Positions 14,863 to 16,843 of a DNA stretch of 16,843 nucleotides are shown piece after piece; within the stretch, counting starts at the first letter, position 1; each line of letters begins with the position of its first letter. The DNA comes from JBEGQX01 sp041180805. Lineage in GTDB: Bacteria; Planctomycetota; Planctomycetia; Gemmatales; Gemmataceae. Made by a program: the position numbers and the translations under genes. The notes under the pieces were generated by a model. That model saw only the letters and a list, made by a program, of their open reading frames with translations, did no database searches and had not been told where the DNA came from. Where the stretch lies: contig JBEGQX010000101.1 in NCBI GenBank assembly GCA_041180805.1, positions 1 through 16,843 of the forward strand, read 5' to 3'.

Positions 14863-14953
14863 AGATAACAGTTTTACTTTTCCCGGGTTGTTTTACCTGA
14901 TAACTTGAAAAGAAGATTTTGGTATCAAAGTTGCTTTCATAAAGGGTTGCATC

Positions 14954-16327
14954 ATGAACAAGTGGAAGAAATGGACTCTTGCAGGCATGGTTGGTTTGGC
15001 CATTTGGGGAAGCCCTGCCTTTGGACAAGTGGAAGATCTGGCCAAGAAGCTGAAAAGTGACGATGTTGCAACCCGTAAATCAGCGGCATATTCGCTGGGA
15101 AGAATGGGGCCACAGGCAAGAACTGCGGTGGGAGCGCTGGCAGATGCCCTTGCCGACCAGGATGCGAATGTGCGTAGGTCTGCAGCGATTGCCTTGGGCA
15201 ACATAGGCCCGGCAGCAAAGCCCGCAGTTCCAAAATTAATTGCTGCATTCAAGAATAGTGATGCGCGTGTGAAAAGGGCGGTGGCTTTTGCCCTGAGCAG
15301 CATGGGTCCCATGGCGCGAGAAGCTGCAGGTGCTTTGGCAAATGCAGCCGACGATGCAGATGTGGGTGTAAGAACCTCGGTGGCAGCCGCCATGGCTTCA
15401 TTTGGCCCCGGTGCCAAGGAAGTGGTTCCAACCTTGCAGAAGATGTTGAAGGATGGCGACCTGATGGTTCGCCAGACGGCAGTCATGGGGTTGGGAAAGC
15501 TGGGTGCCAATGCCGGAACCACGGTGATGGACATGGCGGCACTTCTGAATGACCCTGACGCCACCCTTCGTTCGCAGGTGGCAACGTCGCTTGGCATGCT
15601 GGGAGTTTCCAGCAGGAGTGCGGTAGCCGCGCTGGCCAAAGCTACCGAAGATACCGAGGAAATGGTTCGCCAGTCGGCGATTTTGTCGCTGGGTAAAATG
15701 GGCCCAAGCGCCCGTGCCGCGGTTCCCGCAATCGGCAAGTTGCTGAAGGATCCAAACCCTGAAATTCGTTATTCTGCAGCCTATTCCCTTGCCGAAATCG
15801 GGCCGGATGCCAAGCTTGCTGTGGGTGCATTGGTTGAAGCGCTGGATGATTCCGACCTTCAGGTGGTAAGGGAAAGCATTTATGCTCTGGGTGAAATAGG
15901 CGTTGATGCCAAGGCTGCCCTGCCTGACCTGGCGAAGTTTTTCAAGCACCCCAACCCTGATGTTCGTAAGGATGCCATCGATGCGATTAGCGTGATGGGG
16001 CCTTCCGCCAGTGGTTTGGTCATGCCTTTGGCACAGGTTCTGGTGGGGGATAAGAGCGATCATGTGCGTTTGGCAGCAGCTTATGCCATCAATGAAATGG
16101 GACCTGCAGGTAAACCCGCGGTCGGAGCCTTGGTTACTGCTTTAAAGAACGATACCTACATGGGCGTGCGCGAGGAATGTGCACATGCTCTTGCGGCGGT
16201 TCGCGTGGGTGGCCCAACAGTGATGAACGCATTGAAGGAAGCCGCGGACAATGATGACCCTGCACTTAGTCAGGCTGCCAAGCTTGCCTTGGAAGACCTG
16301 AAAGCTGCCTCTGGTGGTGATAACTAA
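14954..16327 (+). CDS. Secreted HEAT-repeat protein, about 13 units of 33 residues
   Basis: The 457-residue product has a signal peptide, MNKWKKW followed by a hydrophobic stretch, with likely cleavage after PAFG (Gly24). The whole mature part is a tandem array of about 13 HEAT-like units of close to 33 residues, with consensus ALxxALxDxDxxVRxxAAxALGxMGPxAxxAVP. The Arg of the VR pair and the GP turn recur in most units (for example SAAYSLGRMGP, SAAIALGNIGP, SAILSLGKMGP). The Gly in MGP is weakest in units 12-13, as expected for a capping end. The array should form a right-handed superhelix used as a protein-binding scaffold, here outside the cytoplasm; PBS-lyase-type repeats are related. AAAGGG at 14941-14946 is seven bases before the ATG. 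The Gly/His-rich gene follows after 25 bases and may be co-transcribed. Confidence 0.9.
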   Translation: MNKWKKWTLAGMVGLAIWGSPAFGQVEDLAKKLKSDDVATRKSAAYSLGRMGPQARTAVGALADALADQDANVRRSAAIALGNIGPAAKPAVPKLIAAFKNSDARVKRAVAFALSSMGPMAREAAGALANAADDADVGVRTSVAAAMASFGPGAKEVVPTLQKMLKDGDLMVRQTAVMGLGKLGANAGTTVMDMAALLNDPDATLRSQVATSLGMLGVSSRSAVAALAKATEDTEEMVRQSAILSLGKMGPSARAAVPAIGKLLKDPNPEIRYSAAYSLAEIGPDAKLAVGALVEALDDSDLQVVRESIYALGEIGVDAKAALPDLAKFFKHPNPDVRKDAIDAISVMGPSASGLVMPLAQVLVGDKSDHVRLAAAYAINEMGPAGKPAVGALVTALKNDTYMGVREECAHALAAVRVGGPTVMNALKEAADNDDPALSQAAKLALEDLKAASGGDN

Positions 16328-16352
16328 ACCTGTCCATCGGAGGAAAAAAGTG

Positions 16353-16843
16353 ATGTATACCAGCAAATTCTTTCAAAAGGCGACTCTTGCAATGGCGTTT
16401 GCCTCGGTCTTTTCCATGACCCTTTTTGCAAAGGGTGGTGGTGGAGGCGGTGGTGGTCATGGCGGCGGCGGAGGTGGCGGTCATCCCTCAGGTGGAGGTG
16501 GATATCATCCTTCAGGTGGAGGCGGTGGTGGCTATCATCCCTCTGGCGGCGGTGGTGCTGGCGCAGGTTATCATCCATCGGGTGGTGGAGTATCACACCC
16601 CTCAAGCGGGGGGCAAGCTTCCGGTGGCTATCATCCCTCGGGTGGCATTCCCCATGCTGGAGGAACATCGCACCCCGGTGCCACCACCCATTCCACGCAC
16701 CCCGGCCAGTCGACCAATCGCAATGGTGGATTCCACACCAATGGTGCTAATAGCCGCCATGGGACAAGTGGTGCCAACAATCACCATGGACCCAGTGGCC
16801 AGAACCATACCAATTCGGCCGCGAACAGGCATAATTCCAATTC
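16353..16843 (+). CDS. Gly/His-rich secreted low-complexity protein, 3' end outside window
   Basis: ATG 16353 opens a frame with no stop before the window ends (163 codons seen). GGAGG at 16339-16343 lies nine bases upstream; the in-frame GTG at 16350 is a less likely start. A signal peptide covers about 1-26 (hydrophobic ATLAMAFASVFSMTLFA). Then come runs of 8 and 7 Gly split by His, and six HPS motifs (44-46, 52-54, 62-64, 74-76, 82-84, 94-96), most as YHPSGGGG. Beyond about 110 the chain becomes Asn/Ser/Thr/His-rich with almost no hydrophobic residues. I recognise no domain. His-rich flexible chains can bind metal ions, and Gly-Tyr repeats can form elastic or adhesive material; both are inference. 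It is likely in one transcript with the HEAT-repeat gene. Confidence 0.78.
   Translation, partial: MYTSKFFQKATLAMAFASVFSMTLFAKGGGGGGGGHGGGGGGGHPSGGGGYHPSGGGGGGYHPSGGGGAGAGYHPSGGGVSHPSSGGQASGGYHPSGGIPHAGGTSHPGATTHSTHPGQSTNRNGGFHTNGANSRHGTSGANNHHGPSGQNHTNSAANRHNSN

Noticed and set aside
14893..15738. Long open frame on the minus strand, 281 codons
   Set aside because: It is antisense to the HEAT-repeat gene, and its Ala/Ser/Pro-rich composition simply mirrors the repeat codons; no ribosome site or family motif.
15398..16063. Minus-strand frame of 221 codons rich in His and Arg
   Set aside because: Another antisense shadow of the HEAT repeats; periodicity follows the repeat unit.
16436..16640. 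CRISPR-like or minisatellite array
   Set aside because: The repeated DNA is in-frame codons for YHPSGGGG with irregular spacing and synonymous variation; there are no constant repeats with unique spacers.

Overview
The window reads as a chromosomal stretch of a planctomycete (phylum Planctomycetota). The evidence is gene content: a secreted CxxCH protein of the DUF1549/DUF1553 type followed by a Tat-exported DUF1501 protein, two DUF1559 proteins (one a true prepilin, one a secreted chimera), a small lipoprotein with a carboxypeptidase-regulatory-like fold, a beta-propeller protein with the WPQFRGP opening and a secreted HEAT-repeat protein. G+C is near half by eye. I see no rRNA, tRNA, CRISPR array, transposase or phage gene, and no composition break that would suggest a recent island.

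Layout. (1) 59-2151: a ROK-type regulator that has lost the kinase and zinc motifs converges, with a 4-base overlap, on a zinc alcohol/polyol dehydrogenase. (2) 2396-3889: a 25-codon extremely basic reading frame with its own Shine-Dalgarno sequence, then a PQQ-type beta-propeller protein. (3) 3891-5250, minus: DUF1559 prepilin and lipoprotein, translationally coupled. (4) 5554-10072, plus: the large planctomycete-cytochrome/DUF1549/DUF1553 protein and the DUF1501 protein, coupled through an SD that overlaps the first stop codon. A 303-base region with repeated TTGAAAAT motifs separates units 3 and 4. (5) 10172-11803: signal peptide plus beta-rich domain plus DUF1559 domain, with a TTGACA promoter candidate in front. 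(6) 11816-12974: a protoglobin gene (minus), interrupted by one in-frame TAG, divergent from an Rrf2-family regulator. (7) 13124-14736: a LOG-family protein and an SDR dehydrogenase, convergent around a perfect GC hairpin. (8) 14954-16843: a secreted HEAT-repeat protein of about 13 units, then a Gly/His-rich secreted protein that runs off the window.

Most of the coding capacity is for the cell envelope or periplasm. The two regulatory arrangements I find most worth attention are the Rrf2/protoglobin divergon, which looks like a nitric-oxide or redox response whose effector gene has been hit by a nonsense codon, and the unannotatable-by-length basic peptide ahead of the beta-propeller gene. 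The PSCyt1-DUF1549-DUF1553/DUF1501 pair is a widespread planctomycete system of unknown biochemical function; nothing here resolves it, but its exported character is clear. TAG is the normal terminator of at least six genes here, so the standard code applies.
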